64,000 nucleotides of DNA from an uncultured bacterium. Lineage in GTDB: Bacteria; Verrucomicrobiota; Lentisphaeria; Victivallales; Victivallaceae. The DNA lies in contig URVC01000002.1 of NCBI GenBank assembly GCA_900551245.1, positions 1 to 64,000 of the forward strand, read 5' to 3'. Of the stretch, positions 25,316 through 34,266 are shown piece by piece (within the stretch, counting starts at the first letter, position 1; every line of letters begins with the position of its first letter). A model generated the notes under the pieces. That model was not told where the DNA came from and ran no database searches. It saw only the letters and a list, made by a program, of their open reading frames with translations. The position numbers and the translations under genes were made by a program.

Positions 25316-26413
25316 TTATCTCTCATCACGTTCCACAACCCATTCCCGGATTTTCCTTTCTTCGAACTCCCAGTCTGAAGAAAGAAGCGTTTCTACGAAC
25401 TTTTTGAAGAATGCCGCAAGCGCCAGACGGAATGTATTCATGTACTCCATGCGTTCCTCCAGACGGTCGTCCGGTTCCATTTCTTCGCCTTCAGGGAGTT
25501 TCATTCCACTAAAGGAAAAAGTGTCCGCATCAAACATTCCCTGCCAGACTTTTTCCTCGTGCTCCAGATAGAATTTCGCCTTCTTGAGCTTTTTGCCAAC
25601 TGAAAGTGCAGCTTTTGCTTCAGCCGCCCGTAAAGGACTGTTCCCGTTCTTGAGGGTGTTTTCCGCTGCTCCATCGGCTTCGCCTGCCAGCGCAAATGTC
25701 AAAGGACCCTCGATCGTAAAGGTACATTCCCCGACTTCTGGAACCTCCAGCATACCTCCGGTTTCCTGTTCGGAAAAATACCACAGCCATGTCAGAAAAT
25801 CACGTCCGGGAACAGTTTCGCCATCCGCCCGGACAGAGAATTCAATCACAGGAAGTTCATCGGCATGCTTTCCGAACTCCATTTCACTGTAATAGTCGGG
25901 ATTAATCTGTACCGGTTCAAACTGGAATGTTTTGATAAAATATTCGATAAAAAGGTCTATTTGTGCGGAGGAGGATGCCCCGAGATAGAGCATGTGATTT
26001 GTTCTGTCTATGACGGCCGGAATAGAGGAAAGCGTTGGAGGTACCGACACCTGATTCTTTTCAATCACCTCCGCCTTGATTTGCTTCTTCTGCTTCGACG
26101 GCACGTTGCTACGTCCGTTGCTGCGCATCCAGACCAGTTCAGCCTGCTGGCACCATGCCTTGAGCATAGAAGATGGTATCTTGCGCTCTGCTTTGCGCAG
26201 ACTGATGTAAATCAGATTGTTCCATAGCACGGTGCTCTGCTCTATTTTTGAATCCAGCAGACAACGTCCTGACGCCCAGCCAATCTCCGGCTCATCTTTC
26301 ACCAAATCTATGCAGCCGGCACGATTGGCGTTCAGCAAATCTATATAGTTCTCCGGCAAATCCTGCGGGAGTGCAAATAACGTAACGGAAAAAGTCCCAA
26401 TTTCAAAAGGCAT
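25316..26413 (-). CDS. RdgC-like recombination-associated protein
   Basis: A 365-residue protein similar to RdgC: RKAERKIPSSMLKAW, the KQKKQIKAEVIEKN motif, SSIPAVIDRTNHMLYLGASS, and GRDFLTWLWYFSEQ. RdgC binds double-stranded DNA as a ring and counteracts RecA. Element-borne versions lie near recombination genes, as here with an exonuclease. It heads the minus-strand operon. AGGAGGAG lies 7 bases before the ATG. Sequence identity to proteobacterial RdgC appears low, so the exact activity is inferred. Confidence 0.72.
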   Translation of the reverse strand: MPFEIGTFSVTLFALPQDLPENYIDLLNANRAGCIDLVKDEPEIGWASGRCLLDSKIEQSTVLWNNLIYISLRKAERKIPSSMLKAWCQQAELVWMRSNGRSNVPSKQKKQIKAEVIEKNQVSVPPTLSSIPAVIDRTNHMLYLGASSSAQIDLFIEYFIKTFQFEPVQINPDYYSEMEFGKHADELPVIEFSVRADGETVPGRDFLTWLWYFSEQETGGMLEVPEVGECTFTIEGPLTFALAGEADGAAENTLKNGNSPLRAAEAKAALSVGKKLKKAKFYLEHEEKVWQGMFDADTFSFSGMKLPEGEEMEPDDRLEERMEYMNTFRLALAAFFKKFVETLLSSDWEFEERKIREWVVERDER

Positions 26414-26984
26414 GATTTTCTCCTCCTGTATTTCATGTCTTATAGCAAACTGATACGGTGAATATATACCATAAATGATTGGTTTACAATAGGGGGAATT
26501 TCTATTTTTTGATTGCTGACCGGAATTAGAATAGCATAAAAGTTGAATATTGGTCGACAGGATTGACGTTGTCCGAATGTTGCCTTCAGGTCGTTTGTTC
26601 TGAAAAGCGAATTTCGCAAAACTCGAAAAATTCTCTGAGCCGAAAAGACTTTTGTTATAAATGGCGCGAATAAGGGGTCGACCTCTTGATTTTTTGAACG
26701 CATGTCCTCTGCAAGTTTATTCTTGCATTATTATTTGATTACAAACATGTTACCTTAATAAAAGGTTACAAATTGAATGTATAGCAGAGAAAAATTGACG
26801 ATCAAAGGTCGATTTTCCGACGTGTGTTTCCGTCAAAAAATGCTCTCCAGACCAAAAGACCGGTCTTTTACTCCCCCGGAGAATTTACCGGGAGAGGGTC
26901 TGAAACACACCTTCATAAGAGAAAAGTGGAGATTCTCCGCTTTCGGGCAAAACGCGAGTTGAGCTCAAATTTACCCCCGAAACG
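26414..26984. other. Gene-free stretch, likely right end of the element
   Basis: No credible gene. It contains a 16-base palindrome AAAAGACCGGTCTTTT (26854-26869) and a CTCCCCCGG/CCGGGAG hairpin (26871-26895). Base composition changes from AT-rich near 26.5 kb to host-like by 27 kb. With the tRNA gene following, this is where an attachment site would be expected, but no direct repeat can be tested because the left end is outside the window. Confidence 0.4.
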
Positions 26985-27010
26985 AAAAAACCGACCAGAA
27001 GACCGGTCGG
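26985..27010 (-). terminator. Terminator after tRNA-Val
   Basis: On the minus strand CCGACC ... GGTCGG forms a 6-base stem with an 8-base loop followed by six T residues, 17 bases after the encoded CCA end. It terminates the tRNA transcript. Confidence 0.8.
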
Positions 27011-27026
27011 CGGAGAATTTTGAAAA

Positions 27027-27103
27027 TGGTGGGCGGTACGAGACTCGAACTCATGACCTCTGCCGTGTGAAAGCAGCGCTCTAGCCAGCTGAGCTAACCG
27101 CCC
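27027..27103 (-). tRNA. tRNA-Val (anticodon CAC)
   Basis: The minus strand folds as a complete cloverleaf: acceptor GGGCGGT with ACCGCCC, D arm with AGCTCAGCTGG, anticodon stem CTGCT/GGCAG (one G-U), loop TTCACAC with anticodon CAC, variable loop AGGTC, T arm with GTTCGAGTC, discriminator A and encoded CCA. It reads GUG valine codons, which are common in this GC-rich genome. It is a possible integration landmark for the neighbouring element. Confidence 0.95.
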
Positions 27104-27158
27104 GAAAAGCGATAAATTTAATATACCGCCGCTCTTCTGGTTTTTCAAGGGGATTTTT

Positions 27159-29516
27159 TTATTTTTCCTGCGAAAAAAATGAATTCCCGGCCGCTTCCTG
27201 CCGTTTTTTCCCCGGGGATGTGATGACGGTGATCGCCGCCAGATAAAATACTCCCGGCTGTTTCAGCGGGTGCAGGCGGAGCGCCGAAACCATCGCCGGT
27301 TGCTCCAGACGCAGTTCCCACCAGTAGAGCGCCGCATCGGTGACCGGCTCATGCCAGGCGATCCGCCCGCAATCCGAACGCCACGGCAGGGAATAGCAGA
27401 GCGTCGTGTTCCCTGTCTCCCGGCCGACGACAAGCTCGTAGACTCTCTTGCCGCCTCCCGGCGAAAGCAGGTCAAGATCCAGCAGCGGACCGCGCACCGG
27501 CTTCTCCGCACCGGAGAGAAGATAGAGCGCCGTACATTCGAGCCCGACGGGAATTTCCACCGGAGACGAATCCGGTTGAAGCGCCACGACCCGCTCGCCG
27601 AATGCAACCGGTACCCCCAGCAGCTCCCTCTCCCCCGCCAGCGCCTGGAACCGCCCCTGCTGGACGCAGTATTCCCGGAGCCCCCGGTTCCGGAGGTGGA
27701 AACGCGCCGCCGCTCCCAGCGGGACCGGACAGGCCCGGCCGCTCCAGTGAAACGGCTCCCCCAGATTCTTCGGAAACTGAATCGGCGGCTCGTCCGGTTC
27801 CGGCCGCAGAGTGTGCCGCAGATGCTCATACCCCTCCGGCGCCGCCAGCAGAAGCGAGGCGCCCGGTTCCAGCGTGACGGCCAGAACCTGCTGTTCCGGT
27901 TGGTGAATCCGCCCGGAATCGAGATCCCGCCAGCAGTTTGTCACCCCGGTCAGGCGCAACGTGCGGGGCGCGTCGGTGAAGTTGAAGAATCCGAGCCGGC
28001 TGCCCGCCGGTCCCGCATCCCCGAGGACGATGGCGGGAAGGGATCTCTGATTCCCGTTCCAGAGGTCGAGCGGCACGCAACGGCGGCAGCCGCCGTCGGC
28101 GAAGATTTTCGCCAGCAGTGCGCGGCGTTCCGGCTGCAGGGCGCTGAGTTTGTCCCCCGCGATCAGCGAGTCGCCGAAGAGGCGCACGAAATTGGCCCAG
28201 GTCTGCGACTCGGTGACGGTGAAGGTGCTCTTTTTCCCGGCGGCGGCGGCGACATCCCCCTCTTCGTCCTCCGGCGTCCGCAGAACGATGTAATCGCTGT
28301 CGCAGTTCCAGACCTTCCCCTGCAGGAAGGCTCCGGCCAGGCAGCTGCCGCAGGAGTTGTGCATCCATTGCCGGTGCGGCGAGATGTCCGAGCCGGAACG
28401 CATGCCGTCCACCTGGTTGTAGCAGCCGGGGAAGTTGGCGCTGCAGCCGAGCAGATAGGCGTCGCCGATGACCTCGTGAATGATGTCGAAACAGCGCTGG
28501 AACCGCTCCGGTGCAGTGATGGGGCGGGCGCTCAGGCCGGGCGTCATGCCGCGGGCCAGAAAATCCAGCTTGAAATAGGCGATTTGCCAGCGTTGACGCA
28601 TTTCGGTGAGCACGGCGCGCCACCAGTCGCACACCGCGGGTTGCGAGTAATCCAGCAGATAGAGCGGCACGCCGCTGGCCATCTGCAGCGGATTGCCCCC
28701 CGGATCGCGCAGAAACCAGTCGGCGTGTTCGCGCAGAAGCCGCGAGTCGCGGTGGGCCAGAAAGGGGGCGACCCAGAGCCCCGGAACTCCGCCGCTGCGC
28801 AGAACCTCGTCGGAAAAGGCGGCGATTCCGCCCGGGAACCGTTCCGGATCCGCCTCCAGCCAGTCTCCCCAGATGCAATAGCCGTCGTCCAGCTGGATCA
28901 GCGGGTGCTCCGGAACGTAGCGCCGGATTTCACGGTTGTTTTCGCGGATGGCGTCGGCGTGGATGGTGGTGCAGTAGTAATCCCAGCTTCCCCAGCCGCG
29001 CCAGCCGGCCGGACGGCGCGGGCGCCCGGAGCGGGCGGCGATCCGCTCCGCATAGAGCTCCAGCAGAGTCTGCCAGTTGTCGTGCTCCAGAATGACCACT
29101 TCGTCAAGTTCCACCGCCTCGCCCGGCAGAAGCTGTCTGCCGTCGCCGGAAAATTCCACCGTCAGAATCCCTGCTCCGTTCAGCAGGAGCCGGCCGGGAA
29201 AATGGCGGCGCTCCAGAAATCCGGCGAGGCGATAGCACCGTTCCGCCGGCCGGACCAGCAGAAAGTCGGTCGCCGCGATTTCTCCCGGCAGATATTCGAG
29301 GTCGTAACGGACAATTTTCCCGCCCATCGTGCCGGGCCCGGTCAGAACCCGGCCTTTCCCGGCCGCCAGGGCCAGGCGGCAGCCGAAGCGGTCCGGCTCC
29401 AGCGGTGCGTCACCGGGGTTGCGCAACCGGCCGCCGATGCTCCCGTCACGGTCCGGAACAAGTTCAAGGACGCCGCCCGCGGCGTCTTCGCAGAGTTGGA
29501 GTGTGGAGAAGTTCAT
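27159..29516 (-). CDS. GH36/GH27-clan glycoside hydrolase (alpha-galactosidase-like)
   Basis: A 785-residue protein with a central (beta/alpha)8 barrel. RRYVPEHPLIQLDDGYCIWGDW begins the barrel. AYFKLDFLARG carries the probable nucleophile (Asp318), and MRSGSDISPH the probable acid/base (Asp377), as in melibiase-clan enzymes. Beta-rich domains precede and follow the barrel. No signal peptide, so it acts on imported sugars or glycosides in the cytoplasm. It is the last gene of an operon with a FAD oxidoreductase and a LacI regulator, a typical sugar-degradation cluster. The exact substrate is not clear. Confidence 0.78.
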   Translation of the reverse strand: MNFSTLQLCEDAAGGVLELVPDRDGSIGGRLRNPGDAPLEPDRFGCRLALAAGKGRVLTGPGTMGGKIVRYDLEYLPGEIAATDFLLVRPAERCYRLAGFLERRHFPGRLLLNGAGILTVEFSGDGRQLLPGEAVELDEVVILEHDNWQTLLELYAERIAARSGRPRRPAGWRGWGSWDYYCTTIHADAIRENNREIRRYVPEHPLIQLDDGYCIWGDWLEADPERFPGGIAAFSDEVLRSGGVPGLWVAPFLAHRDSRLLREHADWFLRDPGGNPLQMASGVPLYLLDYSQPAVCDWWRAVLTEMRQRWQIAYFKLDFLARGMTPGLSARPITAPERFQRCFDIIHEVIGDAYLLGCSANFPGCYNQVDGMRSGSDISPHRQWMHNSCGSCLAGAFLQGKVWNCDSDYIVLRTPEDEEGDVAAAAGKKSTFTVTESQTWANFVRLFGDSLIAGDKLSALQPERRALLAKIFADGGCRRCVPLDLWNGNQRSLPAIVLGDAGPAGSRLGFFNFTDAPRTLRLTGVTNCWRDLDSGRIHQPEQQVLAVTLEPGASLLLAAPEGYEHLRHTLRPEPDEPPIQFPKNLGEPFHWSGRACPVPLGAAARFHLRNRGLREYCVQQGRFQALAGERELLGVPVAFGERVVALQPDSSPVEIPVGLECTALYLLSGAEKPVRGPLLDLDLLSPGGGKRVYELVVGRETGNTTLCYSLPWRSDCGRIAWHEPVTDAALYWWELRLEQPAMVSALRLHPLKQPGVFYLAAITVITSPGKKRQEAAGNSFFSQEK

Positions 29517-29596
29517 AATGCCTCTGAAACAGTTGTGAAGGGGATGAATGGTTCAGGACGCAAATCGCATCCTTCCTGCCGCGGCCGTCGGCGGTC

Positions 29597-30751
29597 TCAA
29601 AGCTCCTCCCGGTGAAAGCGGAATCCGACGCGCCTCAACTCTTCCTGCAGTCTTCCGCCGGCGACGCCGGGGGCGGAACTCCCCGCGTCCGCCGCGAGGG
29701 CCGCCGCGGTTCCGGCGATTTCGCCGCTCATCGCCGCCACCGGAATCACCCGGGTGAGTTCGCAGGTTTCCCCGGTGACGGAGATGCAGCGCCCGGCGGC
29801 CCAGACATTCTCCAGTTCTGCCGGAAGCAGAACCCGGTACGGCAGTTCATGGACCGGCCCGGGGGTGATCCAGTTGCCGAAAAGCCCCACGGAGTCGTCA
29901 AATTGTTCGCCGGAGAGTTCCGGGGTGAGGAGCAGACGGCCGCGGATGGAGAAGGTCCGCCGGAAGTTCGCCAGCGTCGGCACCAGCAAGGGAAAACAGT
30001 CGTCGCGGGTGCGCCCCTCCGCGTAGAGTTTCCGGTACCGGTTCCGCAGCTCCCGGCGGCTCTCCCGGATCATCCGGCTCACCGATTCGCCGGAAATTCC
30101 CCGGAACCTCCCCTCCGGCACCGTCCGGTTGATGACGACCTGTTTCAGATGATCGGCCAGATTGCGGGGCGACCGCTGCGCCGTGGCGTCGTATTCGATC
30201 GCCCAGCTCGAGAGCTGGTTCTCTTCGGAGAAGCATTCTCCCCCGGCACGCCGCACCAGATCGGCGTCTCCGGTCGCGTCGATGAAATAGTCCGCCTCCA
30301 GCGTGAGCCGGCCGGATTTGTTCTCCACTTCGACCGCGGTGACCCGGCCGCCGGTGCGCCGGACGCCGGCCAGCAGCGTGTCGAACCAGACGGAGACGCC
30401 CGCTTCCTCCAGCAGTTCATCCAGCGCGAGCACCATCGAGGCCGGGCTGAAGATGGTGTAGAGCCGGTCGTTCAGCGGTTTGGGGGCGGGCGCCTGCCAA
30501 TGCTCCGGAATCTCCCCCGGGCCGTAGGCGTGCGCCGCCGTCAGCAGCTCCCGGGCAAGGCCGAACGAGACCTGTCTGCCGCAGCCGTCGCAGATCGGCA
30601 GATAGACGTAGATGAGCCCGGCGGTCGCGAGGCCGCCCGGCCAGACGCTTTTTTCCAGCAGTGCGACGGATTTCCCCCGCCGTGCCGCGGCCAGTGCGGC
30701 GGAGCATCCGGCGATGCCGCCGCCGGCGACAATCAGATCAAAGGAACGCAT
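29597..30751 (-). CDS. FAD-dependent oxidoreductase
   Basis: A 384-residue flavoprotein. The N-terminus FDLIVAGGGIAGCSAALAAARRG is a dinucleotide-binding Rossmann motif and DYFIDATGDADLVRRAGG the second FAD contact of the FAD-dependent oxidoreductase 2 type. The C-terminal VWAAGRCISVTGE is the characteristic GD/GR motif. Short proteins of this type accompany glycoside hydrolases in PVC and Bacteroidota clusters and may oxidise sugars for non-hydrolytic cleavage. No twin-arginine signal is seen, so it is cytoplasmic. It lies between the LacI and GH36-like genes. Confidence 0.82.
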   Translation of the reverse strand: MRSFDLIVAGGGIAGCSAALAAARRGKSVALLEKSVWPGGLATAGLIYVYLPICDGCGRQVSFGLARELLTAAHAYGPGEIPEHWQAPAPKPLNDRLYTIFSPASMVLALDELLEEAGVSVWFDTLLAGVRRTGGRVTAVEVENKSGRLTLEADYFIDATGDADLVRRAGGECFSEENQLSSWAIEYDATAQRSPRNLADHLKQVVINRTVPEGRFRGISGESVSRMIRESRRELRNRYRKLYAEGRTRDDCFPLLVPTLANFRRTFSIRGRLLLTPELSGEQFDDSVGLFGNWITPGPVHELPYRVLLPAELENVWAAGRCISVTGETCELTRVIPVAAMSGEIAGTAAALAADAGSSAPGVAGGRLQEELRRVGFRFHREEL

Positions 30752-30863
30752 TGAAACTCTCTCCTGCCGGCCGCGATGCTCCTCCCCGCTCCACCCGGCG
30801 GAGAGGAAGGATGACGGCCGTTTTTTTCATCGTCGCCGGGACCGCCCCGACGGCGGAACTGCT

Positions 30864-31871
30864 TCAATCCCGGAGGATCACCTGCGGCGCGATCACGAAC
30901 TTCCCCGAACTCTCCTCGCGGAAACTGGCGAGGAGCCGGTCGGCAATCCGCGGAACGTCGTGCGAAACCGAGGAGATGGGGAAGGGATAGGTGGAGACGG
31001 CGCGGGTCTCGTTGAATCCGGAGATCAGAACATCCCGGCCGACCACTCTGCCGTGATCCAGCAGACACTTCGCCCCGCCCAGCGCGAAGTAGTCGCTGTG
31101 GTAAAAGATCGCGTCGGTCTCCGGCGTACGGGCGAGAAGTTCGGCGGTTTTCCGGTAGCCGGTGTCGAAGGCCTGCTGCACGTAATTGCCCTCCTCCGCC
31201 CGGTGGAGGGTGCGGAAGGCGGTCACTTCGGGGCTCTCTGCGTCGATCTTCCGCCCGAAAAATCGGCTGAGCGCAGAACAGCGGCAGATCTCCGGCTCGA
31301 TCACGGCCCGGATGCAGGAGCGGCCGCGGCGGCGGAAATGCTCCAGCAGCTGCAGCATGCCGCTCTCCACGTCGACGTGAATGTCGTTTTCGTAGCCGGA
31401 TTCATAGCCGGTGATGGTGACCTGCCGCTCCCGCGCCAGTTCGGCGAGTTTCCGGTTGTCGAAGACCGGACCGATCAGAATCAGCTGTTCGACGCCCCGC
31501 TGAATCAGGTTGTCGAGAACGGCGGGGCGCGCCTCCCGGTCCTGCGGCATCGGGGCGATGCAGACCGCGTAGCCCATGTCGCTCAACCGGGTGCAGAGCA
31601 GGCGTTCCAGCTCCTGAATGTACTCATCCCGGATGGTGGCGGGCGCTCCGAGGACGATGGCCGCCATGCAGGTCGGCAGGCCGTGCATGAGCCGGTAGCC
31701 GAAATTGGGCTGGTACCCCATCTCCTTCGCCCGCCGGCGGACGAGCGCCCGGGTCGCCTGAGAGCTGTAGTTCGATTCGCGCCGGTTCAGAATCTGTGAG
31801 ACGGTGGCCGCGGAAACTCCACAGCTCTTCGCCACATCCCGAATGGTCACCCGTTTGACTTGCTTCAACAT
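30864..31871 (-). CDS. LacI-family transcriptional regulator
   Basis: I prefer the ATG at 31871 (GGAACGGATCC before it) over 31892, which has no ribosome site. The N-terminus VTIRDVAKSCGVSAATVSQI, then SSQATRALVRRRAKEMGYQP, is the LacI helix-turn-helix and hinge. The rest is a periplasmic-binding-like effector domain (VLGAPATIRDEYIQELERLL onwards). It presumably controls the two downstream catabolic genes in response to their sugar. The dyad AAACATGTTT at 31887-31896 just before the gene could be an autoregulatory operator. Confidence 0.9.
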   Translation of the reverse strand: MLKQVKRVTIRDVAKSCGVSAATVSQILNRRESNYSSQATRALVRRRAKEMGYQPNFGYRLMHGLPTCMAAIVLGAPATIRDEYIQELERLLCTRLSDMGYAVCIAPMPQDREARPAVLDNLIQRGVEQLILIGPVFDNRKLAELARERQVTITGYESGYENDIHVDVESGMLQLLEHFRRRGRSCIRAVIEPEICRCSALSRFFGRKIDAESPEVTAFRTLHRAEEGNYVQQAFDTGYRKTAELLARTPETDAIFYHSDYFALGGAKCLLDHGRVVGRDVLISGFNETRAVSTYPFPISSVSHDVPRIADRLLASFREESSGKFVIAPQVILRD

Positions 31872-31907
31872 GGATCCGTTCCATACAAACATGTTTATAT
31901 ATTAATT

Positions 31908-31935
31908 ATTATACCGGGTTTTCCGGCAAAAGCAA
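31908..31935 (-). promoter_or_regulatory. Promoter of the LacI-type operon
   Basis: On the minus strand TTGCTT (31935-31930), a 16-base spacer and TATAAT (31913-31908), 37 bases before the preferred start codon. Confidence 0.6.
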
Positions 31936-32043
31936 GGGGAATTCTGAAAAAAGCGTTCATTTCTCCCTGCCGTCTGCCGGGCGGGGCGCCGTCTGCCGGG
32001 AGAAATTCCGCAGAGGGAACGTGCGTTACAATCGTTGTTGCGG

Positions 32044-32072
32044 TTGAAAATCAACGGTTACGGTGATATATT
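32044..32072 (+). promoter_or_regulatory. glnN promoter
   Basis: TTGAAA (32044-32049), exactly 17 bases, TATATT (32067-32072). The -10 box lies inside the longer ORF reading, which excludes the earlier start at 32063. Same pattern as the ilvB promoter. Confidence 0.65.
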
Positions 32073-32119
32073 TTCCCGATACTCATTTTTGTAAATCTTA
32101 CAGGAGAAGGGCGGTGGTC

Positions 32120-34261
32120 ATGAGCAGCGAAGCCAGACGTTGGGCGATCCGGGATATTGCGGCCGACCCGGTGCCGGCCGCGGGAGAGGGATTCCCCGCC
32201 GGGCAGCCGGATGAACTCTACGGAGACGAGGTGTTCAACCTCGCGTCGATGAAGGAGTACCTGCCGAGCGAAGTGTTCGCCAAACTGCTGCGCACCGTGC
32301 TGGAGCGCGCTCCGCTCGATCCGGAGATCGCCGGCGAGGTCGCCCACGCGATGAAGGAGTGGGCGATTCACAAGGGCGCCACCCACTACACCCACTGGTT
32401 CCAGCCGCTCACCGGCGCGACGGCGGAGAAGCACGACGCCTTCCTCGAACCCGACGGCAACGGCGGCGTCATCATGAAGTTTTCGGGGAAAAATCTGGTG
32501 GTCGGCGAGTCGGACGCCTCCAGCTTCCCCTCCGGCGGTTTGCGTTCCACCTTCGAGGCGCGCGGCTACACCGCCTGGGATCCCACCAGCCCCGCCTTCA
32601 TCAAGCGGACCGCCTCCGGGGCGACGCTCTGCATCCCCACCGCCTTCTGCAGCTACACCGGCGAAGCGCTCGACAAGAAGACGCCGCTCCTGCGCTCGAT
32701 CCACGCCCTTTCGCGGCAGATCGAACGGATGCTCCGGGTCTTCGACGTGAAGGAGGGCGGCACGCCGGAGATCACCCTCGGCGCTGAGCAGGAGTACTTC
32801 CTGATCGACCGGCGGCTCTACCTCTGCCGCCCCGACCTGATTCAGACCGGGCGGACGCTGTTCGGCGCGCCGCCGCCGAAGCATCAGCAGCTCGACGACC
32901 ACTACTACGGCGCGATCAAGCCGCGGGTGCTGGCCTTCATGACCGATGTGGACCGGACGCTCTGGAAGCTGGGCATTCCGGCGAAGACCCGCCACAACGA
33001 GGCGGCTCCGGCGCAGTTCGAAATCGCTTCGGTCTTCGAGGAGCTGAACCTCGCCAGCGACCACAACATGATTACGATGGATGTGCTGCGCGAAGCGGCT
33101 GACCGGCACGGGTTCGTCTGCCTGATGCACGAAAAGCCGTTCGAGGGGGTCAACGGATCGGGCAAGCACAACAACTGGTCGTTCGGCACCAGCCGGATCA
33201 ATCTGCTCAGCCCCGGCAAGGATCCCATCCGCAACGCGATGTTCCTGACTGCGATCGCGGCGGTCATCATGGGGATCGACCGCCACGGGGAACTGCTCCG
33301 GATGGCGACGGCGAATTCGGGCAACAGCTACCGGCTCGGAGCGAACGAGGCGCCGCCGCCGGTGATTTCGATCTATCTCGGCGAGCAGCTCACTTCGGTG
33401 ATCGACGAGATCGAGTTCGGCGAATCCGGCGAAAGCTCCGGCAAACACCGCCCGATGCAGCTCTGCGTCGACACGCTCCCGCCGCTGCCGCAGGATGCGA
33501 CCGACCGCAACCGCACCAGTCCGTTCGCCTATACCGGGAACAAGTTTGAATTCCGTTCGCCCGGTTCGAGCCAGTCCTGCGCCGGGCCGAACGTGGTGCT
33601 CAACACCGTGGTGGCGGAGGCGCTCGACGAGATCCTGACGGAGCTTGAGGCGCTCCCGCGGGAGAGCTTCCACGTCGGGCTGCAGTCGGTGCTCCGCCGG
33701 GTGATTCACGAGCATCGGCGGATTGTCTTCAACGGCGACAACTACTCCGCCGACTGGCTGGCCGAAGCGAAAAAGCGGGGACTGCCGATTCTGCGCACGG
33801 TTCCGGAGGCGCTGGCGGTGCTGACGGAGGAGAAAAACATCCGCCTCTTCGAAAAATACGGGGTGTTCACCGAGAGCGAACTGCGCTCCCGCTACGAGGT
33901 TTACCTCGGAGAGTACCGGACGCGGACCCGGATTGAAGGGGAGCTGGCGCTGACCATGTCCCGCACGCTGATCAATCCGGCGGTGATGAAGTATCTGGCG
34001 ACCGTCGGCCGCGCGGTTGATGCGCTCGCCGAGAACCCGGCACTCGATGAACTGCGCCGGAACGCTTCGACGATCGGAGAGCTTTACACCAAGCTCGCTT
34101 CGGCCGAGCGGATGCTCGAATCGACCCTGCCCGGAGACAATCCGGAGGCGATCCGCGGCGCGCTTGCCGAACTGCGCCGTCTGGTCGACCGGCTGGAGAA
34201 ACTGGTCGACGACGAACTCTGGCCGCTGCCGAAGTACCGCGAACTGCTCTTCATCTACTGA
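32120..34261 (+). CDS. glnN: Glutamine synthetase type III
   Basis: A 713-residue enzyme of the GSIII family, which makes glutamine from glutamate, ammonia and ATP. Characteristic segments are HYTHWFQPLTGATAEKHDAF, TLGAEQEYFLID (active-site glutamates), VNGSGKHNNWSFGT (ammonia and glutamate binding), and EFRSPGSSQSCAGPN. GSIII length is about 700 residues. The start at 32120 has AGGAGAAGG upstream and lies downstream of the promoter. This type dominates in Bacteroidota, cyanobacteria and anaerobes. It is monocistronic, divergent from the LacI gene. Confidence 0.95.
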   Translation: MSSEARRWAIRDIAADPVPAAGEGFPAGQPDELYGDEVFNLASMKEYLPSEVFAKLLRTVLERAPLDPEIAGEVAHAMKEWAIHKGATHYTHWFQPLTGATAEKHDAFLEPDGNGGVIMKFSGKNLVVGESDASSFPSGGLRSTFEARGYTAWDPTSPAFIKRTASGATLCIPTAFCSYTGEALDKKTPLLRSIHALSRQIERMLRVFDVKEGGTPEITLGAEQEYFLIDRRLYLCRPDLIQTGRTLFGAPPPKHQQLDDHYYGAIKPRVLAFMTDVDRTLWKLGIPAKTRHNEAAPAQFEIASVFEELNLASDHNMITMDVLREAADRHGFVCLMHEKPFEGVNGSGKHNNWSFGTSRINLLSPGKDPIRNAMFLTAIAAVIMGIDRHGELLRMATANSGNSYRLGANEAPPPVISIYLGEQLTSVIDEIEFGESGESSGKHRPMQLCVDTLPPLPQDATDRNRTSPFAYTGNKFEFRSPGSSQSCAGPNVVLNTVVAEALDEILTELEALPRESFHVGLQSVLRRVIHEHRRIVFNGDNYSADWLAEAKKRGLPILRTVPEALAVLTEEKNIRLFEKYGVFTESELRSRYEVYLGEYRTRTRIEGELALTMSRTLINPAVMKYLATVGRAVDALAENPALDELRRNASTIGELYTKLASAERMLESTLPGDNPEAIRGALAELRRLVDRLEKLVDDELWPLPKYRELLFIY

Positions 34262-34266
34262 GCGAT

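Noticed and set aside
26440..26703. 87-codon minus-strand ORF
   Set aside because: No ribosome site, no family resemblance, and it covers the likely promoter region of the RdgC-like operon.
27270..29615. 781-codon ORF antisense to the GH36-like gene
   Set aside because: Low-complexity Arg/Ala/Gly-rich product typical of antisense frames in GC-rich genes; the minus frame has catalytic motifs.
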